A DNA stretch of 64,000 bases, taken from Hypomesus transpacificus. Its lineage: Eukaryota; Chordata; Actinopteri; Osmeriformes; Osmeridae. The DNA is taken from NCBI RefSeq assembly GCF_021917145.1, contig NW_025813765.1:62001-126000 (forward strand), in the 5' to 3' direction. Both the position numbers and the translations under genes were made by a program. Positions 10,937 through 21,689 of the stretch are shown here, piece by piece; the first letter of the stretch is position 1; every line of letters starts with the position of its first letter. A model generated the notes under the pieces. That model did not search any database. It had not been told where the DNA came from and saw nothing but the letters and a program-made list of their open reading frames with translations.

Positions 10937-13429
10937 ATAGCCAAAATAGTCATCTTAGATAACCACCAGTACATTTTTGAAGCAAACAGGCAGTTAAACA
11001 ACATCAGACATTATAAAATCATACCGGATAGCATACAACCACAGACACAGGTGAGACTTAGGACTATCATCAAATCACTTTATGACAGACGCTACATTAC
11101 AGCTAAGCAACGGGACTACCTATACGGACCGGACACCCCACGACAAAGACTCTTTTACTTACTTCCCAAGATCCACAAAGAACCGGACACCTGGACCATT
11201 CCCTTTGAAGTTCCTCCTGGCAGACCCATAGTATCCGATTGCAACAGCGAGTCCTATAACATCTCGGAATACATCGACTACTACATCAACCCCTTATCCA
11301 CCCAGCACCCCAGCTATCTTAAAGACACATATCACTTTTTAGAAAAGCTCAAGCCCATAGCCGTTCCCTCCCACACACACATCTTTACCATCGATGTTGA
11401 CAGCCTGTACACCAACATTAACACCACAATGGGTGTGCAGGCTGTCAAATCCCTATTTCATAAGCACCCAGATAACAATAGACCGGATCAGGACATTTTA
11501 CAGTTATTACAAATTAGCTTAGATAATAACGATTTTTTATTTAACAATAAACATTATCTGCAGACGATGGGAACGGCTATGGGCAAAAAGTTTGCCCCCG
11601 CATATGCCAACATTTACATGGCTGAGTGGGAGAGAGAAGCGCTGTCAAAGTGTCCACTGCAACCATCATTCTACTTCAGGTTTTTAGACGATATCATAGG
11701 GGCATGGCCACACGACATCAAACATTTCACGGAATTCATACACATACTTAACTCACACCATCCATCCATCACGGTGAAGTACATCATTGACCCACAACAG
11801 ATTCACTTTCTGGACACTACAGTTTACTTTCACACGATAAACGCAACACATAAGACACTTCAGACACGAGTATATTTCAAACCCACAGACACACACGCAC
11901 TATTACATAAACATAGCTATCACCCCAAGCACACATTTAAAGGTATCGTCAAATCACAGATCATCCGGTTTCATAGAATATCGTCTCACAAAGACGATTT
12001 ACACATAGCCATTCAAACACTCTTTCACTCACTCAGACAAAGGGGATATTCCAAGAGGTTTCTGCGCACTATTAAAAATGACACTTTGGCAGCTCTCTCT
12101 CCCACTCGGCCCACACACACACCCAACACTACAAACAACGATACACACACAACCAACACACACACATCACACACACCTCAGACATTCCTAATACAAGCAA
12201 CAGTACATACACAACCTGCAGCAGAGCCCCTCCCCCTCCTATCCCCCTTCCCCCCAAATCCTCTCCCTTACCCTACACCGGGTTTGCATCCTGTATCCTC
12301 CCCCAACCCCCCTCCTAACCCTAAACCTTCCCAGGGCCCTGCTACAGTACCCCACCCAACACCCCGCTACTACCCCATCTTTAATTCCACCCGTAGTCAT
12401 AGTCACCAACCCCACCCTCCCCTTAGCCCCACTCCTCCCCCTCCCAAAACTATACCCAGCCTGGTCCCCTACCCTAACCACAACCCCTCGGATCCCGCGC
12501 CTAACCCCAACCCTCCCCGCAACCCCACCCCCCCTCCTTTTAATTCCACGGGTAGACCCAACCTGACTTTTAACCCTAACCACAACCCCTCGGATCCCGC
12601 GCCTAACCCCAACCCTCCCCGCAACCCCACCCCCCCTCCTTTTAATTTCACGGGTAGACCCAACCTGACTTTTAACCCTAACCCCAACCTTCCCGACCCC
12701 ACGCCCAACCTCAACTCCCCCTTTAACACCTCCGCGGACCCGCCCTTTAACCCCATCCCGGAATCACCCCCCCCCTTTAACCCTACCTTTCCTCCCACTT
12801 CCCCGGCTACCTCACACACAACCGGCACTGGCCCAGATCCACCTAAAATCATAATTCCCTTAGTCACGACATTCTCACATAGAACACGCCCACTACAACA
12901 TACATTCAAACACAATTTCACCACAGCTCAACACACATACCCCCCACTTAAACCATATAGGATCATCTCCGCATATAGAAAAAATAAAAGTCTTAAGGAT
13001 ATCCTCATACACACTAAATTCAGCAATATGCCCCCTCCAATAACCAAACCTCACACATTGCACTACAAAAACAGGAAATTTATTACAAACCCCCATAGCC
13101 ACACATCGGCTCCAGTCCCGGACAGCCTCACCCTACAAACCTCCAATGTGGTTTACATCATCACCTGCACCCTCTGCCATAAACACTATGTAGGAGAAAC
13201 CGGAGCCTCAATAGACACTAGGCTGAAACAACACCTCAACAACATCTCTCGGGCACACCTACAAACAACACTGGTCACACACTTCCAGGAGCACCCCGTC
13301 ACTCACCTCATCATATCTGGTGTGGAGTCGGGGCCCGGGTGGTCCAGTGGACAGCGGAAGCATGCCGAAAGAAAATGGATCACACAGTTGAACACAATTA
13401 CACCCCTGGGACTGAATGAGAAAACATAA
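10937..13429 (+). CDS. truncated PLE reverse transcriptase - GIY-YIG endonuclease
   Basis: Open throughout, and open even further upstream across the telomeric tract to 10,862. RT landmarks in order: LPKIHK, GRPIVSDCNSES, the catalytic block TIDVDSLYTN, AMGKKFAPAYANIYM, and FRFLDDIIG (the YxDD-equivalent). A linker of about 230 residues follows, rich in Pro-Asn. Then comes the endonuclease VYIITCTLCHKHYVGETGAS with a CxxC pair, ending LGLNEKT and TAA at 13,429. The N-terminal DKGS region of PLE RTs is missing because of the truncation. AATAAA follows at 13,464. The domain order RT then GIY-YIG is diagnostic for endonuclease-bearing PLEs. Confidence 0.85.
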   Translation: MAKIVILDNHQYIFEANRQLNNIRHYKIIPDSIQPQTQVRLRTIIKSLYDRRYITAKQRDYLYGPDTPRQRLFYLLPKIHKEPDTWTIPFEVPPGRPIVSDCNSESYNISEYIDYYINPLSTQHPSYLKDTYHFLEKLKPIAVPSHTHIFTIDVDSLYTNINTTMGVQAVKSLFHKHPDNNRPDQDILQLLQISLDNNDFLFNNKHYLQTMGTAMGKKFAPAYANIYMAEWEREALSKCPLQPSFYFRFLDDIIGAWPHDIKHFTEFIHILNSHHPSITVKYIIDPQQIHFLDTTVYFHTINATHKTLQTRVYFKPTDTHALLHKHSYHPKHTFKGIVKSQIIRFHRISSHKDDLHIAIQTLFHSLRQRGYSKRFLRTIKNDTLAALSPTRPTHTPNTTNNDTHTTNTHTSHTPQTFLIQATVHTQPAAEPLPLLSPFPPNPLPYPTPGLHPVSSPNPPPNPKPSQGPATVPHPTPRYYPIFNSTRSHSHQPHPPLSPTPPPPKTIPSLVPYPNHNPSDPAPNPNPPRNPTPPPFNSTGRPNLTFNPNHNPSDPAPNPNPPRNPTPPPFNFTGRPNLTFNPNPNLPDPTPNLNSPFNTSADPPFNPIPESPPPFNPTFPPTSPATSHTTGTGPDPPKIIIPLVTTFSHRTRPLQHTFKHNFTTAQHTYPPLKPYRIISAYRKNKSLKDILIHTKFSNMPPPITKPHTLHYKNRKFITNPHSHTSAPVPDSLTLQTSNVVYIITCTLCHKHYVGETGASIDTRLKQHLNNISRAHLQTTLVTHFQEHPVTHLIISGVESGPGWSSGQRKHAERKWITQLNTITPLGLNEKT

Positions 13430-14020
13430 CATTCTTATTTTTCACACAGGACCAGTTTAATTTAATAAATAAAGTGTATACATATTTTTTCATGGCAATT
13501 CTGTTGATGTATACTTCCTTCTGGTACTGACTACACAACACCCACACACACACACACACAGATCAGGTCCATACACAACACATAGGTCTACACCCTCACA
13601 CAGAGGCTCAAATAAACACACACACATAGTTTACCTTTTTACTTATTCACATACAGCTTTACATAGACACATAGACTGACACATTAGAAAACACTGCAAC
13701 AACACTTACCTTGATCTCCATCTTCAGCACCGTCCACTTATTCATCGCCACACAGCACCTGTAAAATACACCCACACATATTTACCTGCACACACATAGA
13801 TCTACACACTAAAAAAGTAATTTCAACAACACTTACCTTGATCCTCAAATCCACAACACCATCCACTCATTCAGCGCCACACCGCACCTGTAAAAAACAA
13901 ACAAACATGATTCTACAACACATCCATTTGCATTCCCACCCTTTTCATTTCAATTTCAATTAGCTTAACAACACAGTAATAATAGGCCCGTGCTCTTTAA
14001 GACCATCCAGTTTTTCTTTT
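13430..14020 (+). repeat. 3' UTR of E' with two 126-bp repeats
   Basis: AACAACACTTACCTTGATC recurs at 13,699 and 13,825. The end TAAGACCATCCAGTTTT matches the 3' end of element E at 38,270, after which both enter the same degenerate telomeric string. This fixes the element's 3' terminus. Confidence 0.75.
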
Positions 14021-14126
14021 AACCCTACCCTAACCCAAACCTAACCCTAACCCTAACCCTAACCCTACCCCTACCCCTACCCCTACCCCTACCCCTACCC
14101 CTACCCTGACCCTGACCCTGACCCTG

Positions 14127-14164
<38 letters not shown>

Positions 14165-14203
14165 CCCTAACCCTAACCCCTAAACCCTAAACCTAACCCT
14201 AAC

Positions 14204-14234
<31 letters not shown>

Positions 14235-14244
14235 CCCTAACCCT
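14021..14244 (+). repeat. long interstitial telomeric tract with variant hexamers
   Basis: 224 bp of CCCTAA with blocks of CCCTAC, CCCTGA and CCCTAAA variants. It is the longest telomeric tract in the window. Confidence 0.97.
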
Positions 14245-14689
14245 TCATTTGCTTCTACGGAAGCGCCTCTCTGTGTCTCTCACCCCACTCTCTCACACGT
14301 GCATCACCTGTCTCCCATCATAATTATCTGTATGGCTTTATTTTCATTGCACTCACGTGCGATGAGGATAGGGCTATGACACTCATGTGTCTTCTCTGTT
14401 AACCCCTTCCTTCCACAGCCCTGCATTTCCCTGGGGCCCCTCCCTACATCTGCACTCGGGATTGGTATAGCTTCTTAACTTTACAGGCAGGCCCTTTTTA
14501 GCTTTCCAGATTAAGTTAGCTGCCCGATCCAGGTATGACACGCACTCACACACTCAGTTGCACCATACATGTCCACACAGGCCTGTTCTTTTCTATCTCT
14601 CCTGCGTTCCTCGGGCTCCGCTTACCTAAACCCAACCGTTATTAATAGGCTTACCTACCGTGGTTCATTGGGATAGGACAGCCTTCTGG

Positions 14690-15515
14690 TCACCTACCCT
14701 AACCACAACCAAGTGAGAGTTAACGCCTAAAACCTAACCGTGGCTGCCCTCCAGTCTACTTTGCTCTGGTTATTGGGCCACCTCACTGAGTCACCTATTC
14801 TAACCTCAACCAGTGGGAGATTATGCCTGAACACAACCGTCGCTTCCCTCTTGTGGGTTTAGCTCTGGTTATCAGGCCACCTCATTGAGTCACCTATTCT
14901 AACCTCAACCAGTGAGAGTCTATGCCTTAACATAACCCTTGCCTTCCCCTACTGGATGTGGCTCTGGTTACTGGGCCACCTCACTGAGTCACCTATTCTA
15001 ACCTCAACCAGTGGGAGATCATGCCTGAACACAACCGTCGCTTCCCTCTTGTGGGTTTAGCTCTGGTTATCAGGCCACCTCATTGAGTCACCTATTCTAA
15101 CCTCAACCAGTGAGAGTCTATGCCTTAACATAACCCTTGCCTTCCCCTACTGGATGTGGCTCTGGTTACTGGGCCACCTCACTGAGTCACCTATTCTAAC
15201 CTCAACCAGTGGGAGATCATGCCTGAACACAACCGTCGCTTCCCTCCTGTGGGTTTAGCTCTTGTTATTAGGCCACCACATTGAGTCACCTATTCTAACC
15301 TCAACCAGTGAGAGTCTACGCCTCAACGTAACCCTCGCCTTCCCCTACTGGATGTGGCTCTGGTCACTGGGCCACCTCACTGAGTCACCTATTCTAACCT
15401 CAACCAGTGGGAGATCATGCCTGAACACAACCCTCGCCTTCCCCTACTGGATGTGGCTCTTGTTATTGGGCCACCTCACTGAGTTACCTGCTCTAATCTC
15501 AACCTATTAGAGTTC
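14690..15515. repeat. tandem array, 198-bp unit made of two about 99-bp halves
   Basis: CCTCACTGAGTCACC recurs at 14,781, 14,979, 15,177 and 15,375. Each half contains ATTCTAACCTCAACCAGTG, a telomere-like word that also appears in the 138-bp array at 17,230. Confidence 0.9.
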
Positions 15516-15769
15516 TTACCTGAGGTTAAAGAAGAATGTGATTAATAAGAAAAGACGCTCTGATCATGGTGTCACCTAACTGATACACACGCCCCCCTCG
15601 TACAACGGTTTAGTCTAATTTTAGGTTATCGTGGGATCTTTTGGGATGTCCAGATGTGAAGATCGCTATACAACAAGGGTGACTCCCTTGCATCTCGGTT
15701 TCCCCACCATGGCTATCTGGCTGCACGACCCTCGGGTCAGCGCCGGGGTTAACACAGTTTAAGTTGAAG

Positions 15770-16102
15770 TCGTTCCAGCTCTGACCCTGCTCAATGAACT
15801 TGTCTGGTGGATTCGGAGACGGCTATCCATGTGCTCGACCTATACTTATATGTTATGTTTTGTGTCTTATTTATATATTTATATTATCATTATCCCTCTG
15901 AGTGCTCATCACTCACCTTGTGTCGAGTGGCGAGCTTTTCAGGGGTAACCCGGCCTGGGTTCCCTTCGGGGTTCCTGGAGGGGCCTAGCCCCTATTCGGA
16001 TGTGTTGGATGACTCAGCATTGGCATAGCGAGCGCCAAAGTCCTGGGTCCAAGCGGGTCGAAGTACTGAACTGCTGGACCCGGGGGATTTTCAGACACAA
16101 AA
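15770..16102 (+). repeat. 3' terminal module copy
   Basis: Diverged homologue of the module at 16,826 and 25,191, with GGAGGGGCCTAGCCCC and the ending GGGGATTTTCAGACAC before CCCTAA. Confidence 0.8.
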
Positions 16103-16134
16103 ACCTAACCCTAACCCTAACCCTAACCCCTAAA
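16103..16134 (+). repeat. interstitial telomeric tract
   Basis: About four hexamers plus a CCCCTAAAA variant. Confidence 0.9.
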
Positions 16135-16799
16135 ACCATCGACCCGTTGGGCCTGAATGAAAAATATTAAAATGTATTACATGTCCCTTTGTGATATACA
16201 GTAAAGTAGAGGTAGGAGGATACAGTTCGACTCCGCCTGGAGAGTATCGGTAGCTCATACGGACCTTTTGGGATTCCCATATTGTCAAGTTTTCTTATAT
16301 ATATATATATGTTAAAATATATATTTCTTGTTGTAATATGATACTATGAATTTTGATTTATTATATTTGTGTGGATAGGCTTGGTTGCCCTGCAATATGG
16401 TTGAATCCCAACTCCAAATTACAGTTGCACTTATTAATTTTTACTGTAACAAATACTTAAAAATACTTACCGTGTGGAGCGAATTGATGACAAGCGGCCA
16501 ATCACAGTTCTCGGTGAAAGGATGGATTCCTAGGGAGAAGAAAAACAGTTAAAACATTGTTTACAAAAATTATACATAATAATACCTAGAAGAACCAATA
16601 GTACTCACCTTAGAATAGATTGTGTAAAACCTACCTCAAGACTTACCTGAAAAACACCTTCAATTCTTCTTATATATTGATAGATTACAAATTTCCTGCT
16701 TTACTTTTTCTAAGGGAATAATAAAGCATAGCAATCAAGCACATTGTACTTGCGCCAGCGCAAACTCCCACCCAGTAATGGGTTGAGACCTTTCTGAAA
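16135..16799 (+). mobile_element. extremely 5'-truncated Penelope-like fragment
   Basis: Immediately after telomeric repeats, 16,135-16,170 reads TIDPLGLNEKY and stop. This matches the C-terminus TITPLGLNEKT of the E-type endonuclease. The following roughly 630 bp is a 3' UTR unlike that of E, ending at GACCTTTCTGAAA before the next CCCTAA tract. Only about 11 codons of RT-EN survive, so this marks a separate PLE subfamily. Confidence 0.65.
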
Positions 16800-16825
16800 C
16801 CTAACCCTAACCCTAACCCTAACCA
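16800..16825 (+). repeat. interstitial telomeric tract
   Basis: Four hexamers between two truncated elements. Confidence 0.95.
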
Positions 16826-17212
16826 CGAACTGCGCGACCCTTTGGTCCGCCCTGAAAGGGGTTTTTTTCTGACTCTGAGCATGCTTCCACATTGACCCTG
16901 CTACCAGAACATGTCAAGTGGATACGGAGACGGCTATCCATGTGCTCGACCTTCACTTAGATGTTATGTCTTGTACTTTATATTTATATATTTATGTTAT
17001 CATTATCCCTCTGAGTGCTCATCACTCACCTTGTGTCGAGTGGCGAACGCTTCAGAGGTAACCCGGCCTGGGTCCCTCTTGGGACCTAGAGGGGCCTAGC
17101 CCCTGTTCGGATGTGTTGGATGACTCAGCATTGGCATAGCGAGTGCATAAGTCCTGGGTCTAAGCGGGTCGAAGTACTGAACTGCTGGACCCGGGGGATT
17201 ATCAGAGATACA
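16826..17212 (+). mobile_element. 3' module of a B-type element, 5'-truncated
   Basis: Nearly identical to 25,191-25,580, the 3' end of element B. It is bounded by CCCTAA on the left and a short CCTAACCCTA on the right. The start (CACGAACTGCGCGACCC) is the same in both copies, so it may be a natural module boundary and not a random truncation. Confidence 0.8.
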
Positions 17213-17229
17213 AACCTAACCCTATCCGC

Positions 17230-17950
17230 TAAGGTTAATTCCCATAATTCATATTCCTACCTATACTCCAGTACGGGGACTCTTCCTCACCTTAAATTCT
17301 CCATAAATCAGTTATGATCTGACCATTTATAATCCTAACCTCAACCAGTTTAACCACGCCTGACCATAAGTCCTAATTCACATTATTCACATTCCTAAAT
17401 TTACTCTAGTACGGGAGCTTTTCCTCACCTTAATTCTCCATAATTTAGTCATGATCTGATCTGTCTATGATTCTAATCTCGACCAATCTAGCCCCACTTT
17501 AACATACAATCTTAATTCCCATTACTTATATTTCCATTTTGACTTCAATACGGGGACTCTTCCTCATCTTAATTCTCCATAATCTAGGCATGATTTTACC
17601 AATTTTAATCCTAACCTCAACCAGTTTTAACATACCTGACCATAAGTCCTAATTCACATTATTCATATTCCTAACTTTACTCCAGTACAGGAGCTTTTCC
17701 TCACCTTAATTCTCCATAACTTAGTTACAATCTGACCTGCTGACGATTCTAACCTCAACCAGTCCAGCCATACCTCAACATAAAATCTCAATTCCCATTA
17801 TTTATTTCCATTTTGACTTCAGTGTGGGGGCTCTTCCTCACCTTAATTCTCCTTAATACAGTTATGATCTGACCTGTCAATCATCCTAACCTCAACCAGT
17901 CTAGCCTTACCTAAATTTAGGCCCAAATTTTGCACACCTTTTAACTCTTC
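17230..17950. repeat. tandem array, about 138-bp unit, five copies
   Basis: The phrase CTTCCTCACCTTAATTCTCC with flanks recurs near 17,280, 17,420, 17,558, 17,697 and 17,833. Units carry CCTAACCTCAACCAGT. This is the 5' array of element B. Confidence 0.85.
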
Positions 17951-18384
17951 ACCTGACCTTAAATTTTAGTTAAAGCCCCCCCTCCTCTCTCTCTCTCTCT
18001 CTCTCTCTCCTATTGAATATACACACACACACATATATATATATATATTCTCCCACTCTCTCTCTCTCTCTGGTCTGTGAGTCCCTTTCTTTCTACAGTT
18101 ATATCTGGACCCTCACTTACAGTTCTTTACTTAGTTTAATTTAATGTATCTTTTAAAATGTACACATCTACTCTGTACACACACACACACCAATGCGCTC
18201 TAGCTCTCTCTCTCCCCTCGCTCTTACTCTTTTCCCTAGAAAATTAATCCCGAATTACCGCTTCTGGTGGGTTGACATGGGGGCATCGGGGGGACCACCA
18301 CCATCCTTCTTTGGTGCAACCTCGGTGTCCTGTGTTGGTCCTTAGTCGTAACCTGCCCCTTGTTCCTGCACGACCTCATTTATC

Positions 18385-18429
18385 GTCACCTGACGAGTCC
18401 CGAAAAGGGGACGAAACCGCGGTCGTGGC
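18385..18429 (+). ncRNA. type I hammerhead ribozyme (element B)
   Basis: Stem I GTCAC/GTGGC (18385-18389, 18425-18429, one G-U pair), core CTGACGA 18390-18396, stem II GTCCC/GGGAC with a short loop, GAAA 18413-18416, palindromic stem III segment CCGCGG, cleavage site TC 18423-18424. Confidence 0.85.
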
Positions 18430-18818
18430 CAGTTAGGACACCACCAATATCCCTGCGTATTTTCGGTATGGGCCTGCAGGAGGCACCGCCCAGGGAGTGG
18501 AGTCCTGCGTTCTTGACTACAACTTTTATTTGCTCCAATAGGAGCGCCTCACTCTCTGTCCCTACCTCTGTACCATTACTGTCCTTGTGGCTTTGTCTTC
18601 ACCGCACCTCGGTGCATTGAGGACAGGGCTTCGACACTCATGTGTCTGCCTATTCTGTTAACCCCTTCCTTCCGCAGCATTATATGGTCTGTAGGTTCTC
18701 TACTCATCTAGGTCCTCTACTCATCTACACTCGGGTTTGGTTTAGCCTCTTATTTCAACAGGTAGGGGCCCCCCTCTCTCCCTTATTAGTTGTGCAGATT
18801 AAGTTAGCTACCCGACAG

Positions 18819-19029
18819 GTAAGACACGCACTCACTCACAATGCACCCATACACCTTCCACCCATTAGATGCACTCCCCCTCTCCCTAGTCTCCACCAGC
18901 AACTATAGTTTTGATCCTCTCTTCTCGTAGCCCACGTCAATATACGTCGCTCCTCCTTATAATTACTTGCGATATTCTCTAGGACGCTCACTCATACTCC
19001 TGCCCCCTCTGTTTCACTCTCGTCCGTAG
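18819..19029 (+). other. predicted leader intron (element B)
   Basis: Donor CCCGACAG|GTAAGAC and acceptor CGTCCGTAG. The first ATG after it (19,031) opens only an 82-codon frame. The long ORF1 frame starts at ATG 19,089. Confidence 0.55.
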
Positions 19030-19088
19030 CATGTCTGGAACCGACCGCTACCGCCGAGGGGATCCTCGCCTGCCACACGACCCTTACT

Positions 19089-21650
19089 ATGCTACTGACC
19101 CGGACGGGTATTGGGGAGCCTTCTCCCACCACTCTGCCTTCCCCACCTCCTGGGAGGATGATCGGCACACAACTCGGGTTCGGCCCCGCCTCCGGGGCCC
19201 CCCTGAACCATATAGAGACCCACTGCCGTGGCAAGGCCCGGCCAACTTTGTCGGGGGTTCTGTTTGGGGGTCCTCCTGATCCACCTCAGGCCCCGGGCCA
19301 ACCATCTGGTTTCTCTCATCCTTATAACTCCTATATGGGAGACGACTACCATTATGCCCCTACGTTTGCAAGAGCGCGGCGCATAGACCTGTCCACATCT
19401 CGACGTGCCCCCAGGGCAACACGCGAGACCCCTGCCTTCCGCCGCTCTCTCGGTCCTGGACGTGCTCCGACAACAACACGCCAGACCTCTATTGCGGACC
19501 AGTATGAGTCACGACGTGCCCCCAGGGCAACACGCGTGGCTCGTACTGCGACCACCGCTACCTACCACACTAGGGCCTCGCGCGCCCCCAGAGCTCCACG
19601 CGGGTCCCCTGTTACAGGCCCGCCGACCCCGGTCTTCCGACGTGCCCCCAGGGCAACACGCGGAACCAACTCGGTCGCTCCCCCTCGCCAGTTCGCACCT
19701 AGACGAGGCTTTGTACAGCCTGGGCCACTGGACTGGGCCTCCAGTGGCCCCGCTGCAACCCGGGCACGACGTCCGTCCGCTCCTCCTCGCCAGTCCTGGC
19801 CTAGACGAGGCCCCACACAGCCTGGGCCACTGGACCGGGCCTCCAGTGGCCCCGCTGAAACCCGAACGCGGCGTCAGCGCGGTGGCGTACCACGTAGCCC
19901 GGCAGAACGACGCATCAGGAGACGCCTGGCTCGTGCACGCTCTCTCTTAAATAACAGGCGCACGTCAACGAGAGTCGGGGACGGGGACGCGGCAATCAGC
20001 CATCCCCAGACCAACCCCATCGTACCTGCCCGAGCGGCTACTACTGCCGTTGTTCCGAGCACCACACCTGTTCGCGCGGCCGCCAATGTCGTTGTTCCCG
20101 ACGCCCCACCTGGCGTACTACAAATGTCCACCGACAGATATTCGGTCGACGCCGAACAGTCGCGTAGAACCTATGGCAGACACACAACCCAGGTGGGCAA
20201 AACCATCTGCAAACTCATCAAAGAGACTCACCATTATGGGGAGGTCAAGGCCTACGTGACGGACGGCATACAACCTCCGGGGCTCCGCGCCAAAGTCGAC
20301 GAACTAGCCACCATGTTCAGACCGTCGTCGTCCACACACCACAACTGGAACCGGCTCCAACACATCTCCGTCACGTTCATCCAACAGGCCTATCAGTCTC
20401 TAGAGGAACACTACCACGAAAATATAGAACGAATGGCGCGTACCCTTAGGGAGCGTCAGGCCACCTTTAATAATTGGATCGTCGCATGGGAGTTGGGGGT
20501 TAGATGGGCCACTCGGGACCTGGGAAACGCTGTGTCACAAGCCACGATACGTCTGGCCATGTCATCTCTGCCTTGCGACGTCTTTCCTTCTCTTTCTTCT
20601 TCTTCTTCTCTTTCTCCTTCGGCTGCTAACGTACCCTGGGCTCCTCCGGTTTCCGCAGCCAGGCCTGTCAGACCCGTATTCACACCTTCTTTAGTGCCGC
20701 GCGCGTTGTTCCCGCCACAACTAACTCTCAGGGCACCCACCGCGACAGCTACACGAACGAGCCTGGACATGGAGACTGAGGTGCCTCTGGCCCGCCCTTA
20801 CTCTGATCCAGTCTTGGCTGCGGCCAGAACCCGCAGCTTCTCTGACGTCGTCTTAGCTCCTGTCCCGATGGACACCGCCGATTCGAATGACCTGGAGTGG
20901 AGCCAACTCGACACCACCGAGTTGGCAACATTCTCTCCACAAATGGCATCTCCAGCCGCTCTACGCACTCTACTCAGAGCACCTCTCCTCGACGAAACTG
21001 AACCCTCTCTCTTCGATCTGGCCAGAGCTCTGGACACTGGCGACCCCAGCACCTCTGGGTCTGTGTCACGTCCACCTCTCTCTCTTTCTATCCCTCCTCT
21101 TGAGCCTCTCTCGTCACCGTCGTGGTCTTTAGCCCGCTCCTCTGATGAGGAGACGGAGGAAACCACTCTGCGCGAGGTACTGCTGGCGGGCCTCCCCCAT
21201 TCTTCTGACCTCTTTGGTCCTCCTTTCTCTTCTGCTGCTGTCACTCCGTCGTTACCGGTCCCCACAGCGGTTGACGCCTTAGCGCCCGCACCCGGTCCCT
21301 CCCCGCTGGGAGCCCGGAGACGCACCACGCTCAACTCTCCGTCTGCCCACACCACCACTGCGGTTGCGAACTTGACGCCTGCACCCGGTCCCTCCCCTCT
21401 GGAGGCCCGGAGGAACAATCCACCACCTCTCTCGATCAACGCTGCGGTTGCCGCCAAGACGCCCGCACCCGGGTCCTCCCTCTTGGGGGCCCGGAGACTG
21501 ACTCCCTTCAATGCTGCTCTGGCTACACGGACAGCCGACAATATGCGACAGACTCCCCTCAATGCTGCCACGGCTACAAGGACAGCCGATTTAACGACCG
21601 CCGCGCCACAGCTGGGGCTTTATACCAGACACGAGCACCATGGCAATTAA
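19089..21650 (+). CDS. element B ORF1, Arg-rich N-terminus and conserved central domain
   Basis: 853 codons open. Residues about 90-300 contain repeated RRAPRATR-type motifs, strongly basic and likely nucleic-acid binding. Residues about 345-500 hold a predicted helical domain whose landmarks HHYGE, LR.KVDELATMFRPSSST, EEHYHENIERM and GVRWATRDLG match a region of element E ORF1. After that come Ser/Pro-rich repeats with four PGPSPL or similar motifs. The end, LYTRHEHHGN, is the sequence that in A1, C and D leads straight into the SGNH domain. That domain follows here in the same frame at 21,690 after one interruption. The protein is plausibly the RNA-binding ORF1 of the element; I know no named family for the central domain. 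Confidence 0.7.
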   Translation: MLLTRTGIGEPSPTTLPSPPPGRMIGTQLGFGPASGAPLNHIETHCRGKARPTLSGVLFGGPPDPPQAPGQPSGFSHPYNSYMGDDYHYAPTFARARRIDLSTSRRAPRATRETPAFRRSLGPGRAPTTTRQTSIADQYESRRAPRATRVARTATTATYHTRASRAPRAPRGSPVTGPPTPVFRRAPRATRGTNSVAPPRQFAPRRGFVQPGPLDWASSGPAATRARRPSAPPRQSWPRRGPTQPGPLDRASSGPAETRTRRQRGGVPRSPAERRIRRRLARARSLLNNRRTSTRVGDGDAAISHPQTNPIVPARAATTAVVPSTTPVRAAANVVVPDAPPGVLQMSTDRYSVDAEQSRRTYGRHTTQVGKTICKLIKETHHYGEVKAYVTDGIQPPGLRAKVDELATMFRPSSSTHHNWNRLQHISVTFIQQAYQSLEEHYHENIERMARTLRERQATFNNWIVAWELGVRWATRDLGNAVSQATIRLAMSSLPCDVFPSLSSSSSLSPSAANVPWAPPVSAARPVRPVFTPSLVPRALFPPQLTLRAPTATATRTSLDMETEVPLARPYSDPVLAAARTRSFSDVVLAPVPMDTADSNDLEWSQLDTTELATFSPQMASPAALRTLLRAPLLDETEPSLFDLARALDTGDPSTSGSVSRPPLSLSIPPLEPLSSPSWSLARSSDEETEETTLREVLLAGLPHSSDLFGPPFSSAAVTPSLPVPTAVDALAPAPGPSPLGARRRTTLNSPSAHTTTAVANLTPAPGPSPLEARRNNPPPLSINAAVAAKTPAPGSSLLGARRLTPFNAALATRTADNMRQTPLNAATATRTADLTTAAPQLGLYTRHEHHGN

Positions 21651-21689
21651 GGCTGTTGGAGCCTGGCTCCCGGTAGGCAAACTATATTA

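Larger units (their letters stand above)
10937..14020 (+). mobile_element. 5'-truncated Penelope-like element (E')
   Basis: From the telomeric tract onward the sequence is nearly identical to 35,240-38,275 (element E), including RT, the proline-rich linker, GIY-YIG and the 3' UTR. The 5' break falls inside the RT N-terminal region, and the 3' end runs into a 224-bp telomeric tract. Such 5' truncation is typical of incomplete reverse transcription. Near-identity to E suggests a recent insertion or a segmental copy. Confidence 0.9.
14245..16102 (+). mobile_element. non-coding, 5'-truncated Penelope-like derivative
   Basis: The first 300 bp match the leader that follows the hammerhead in element B, including the TTAGCTGCCCGATCCAG|GTATGACAC donor at 14,532/14,533. 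No ORF follows. Instead there is a 198-bp tandem array and then the common 3' module, ending at the next CCCTAA tract. It is probably a non-autonomous element that keeps only the terminal signals. Confidence 0.7.

Noticed and set aside
14021-14244. The long CCCTAA tract as the true chromosome end or an assembly end
   Set aside because: It is interstitial, contains variant hexamers, and is flanked on both sides by elements in the same orientation.
14690-15515. CRISPR-like array
   Set aside because: The repeats are contiguous tandem units without unique spacers, in a eukaryotic genome.
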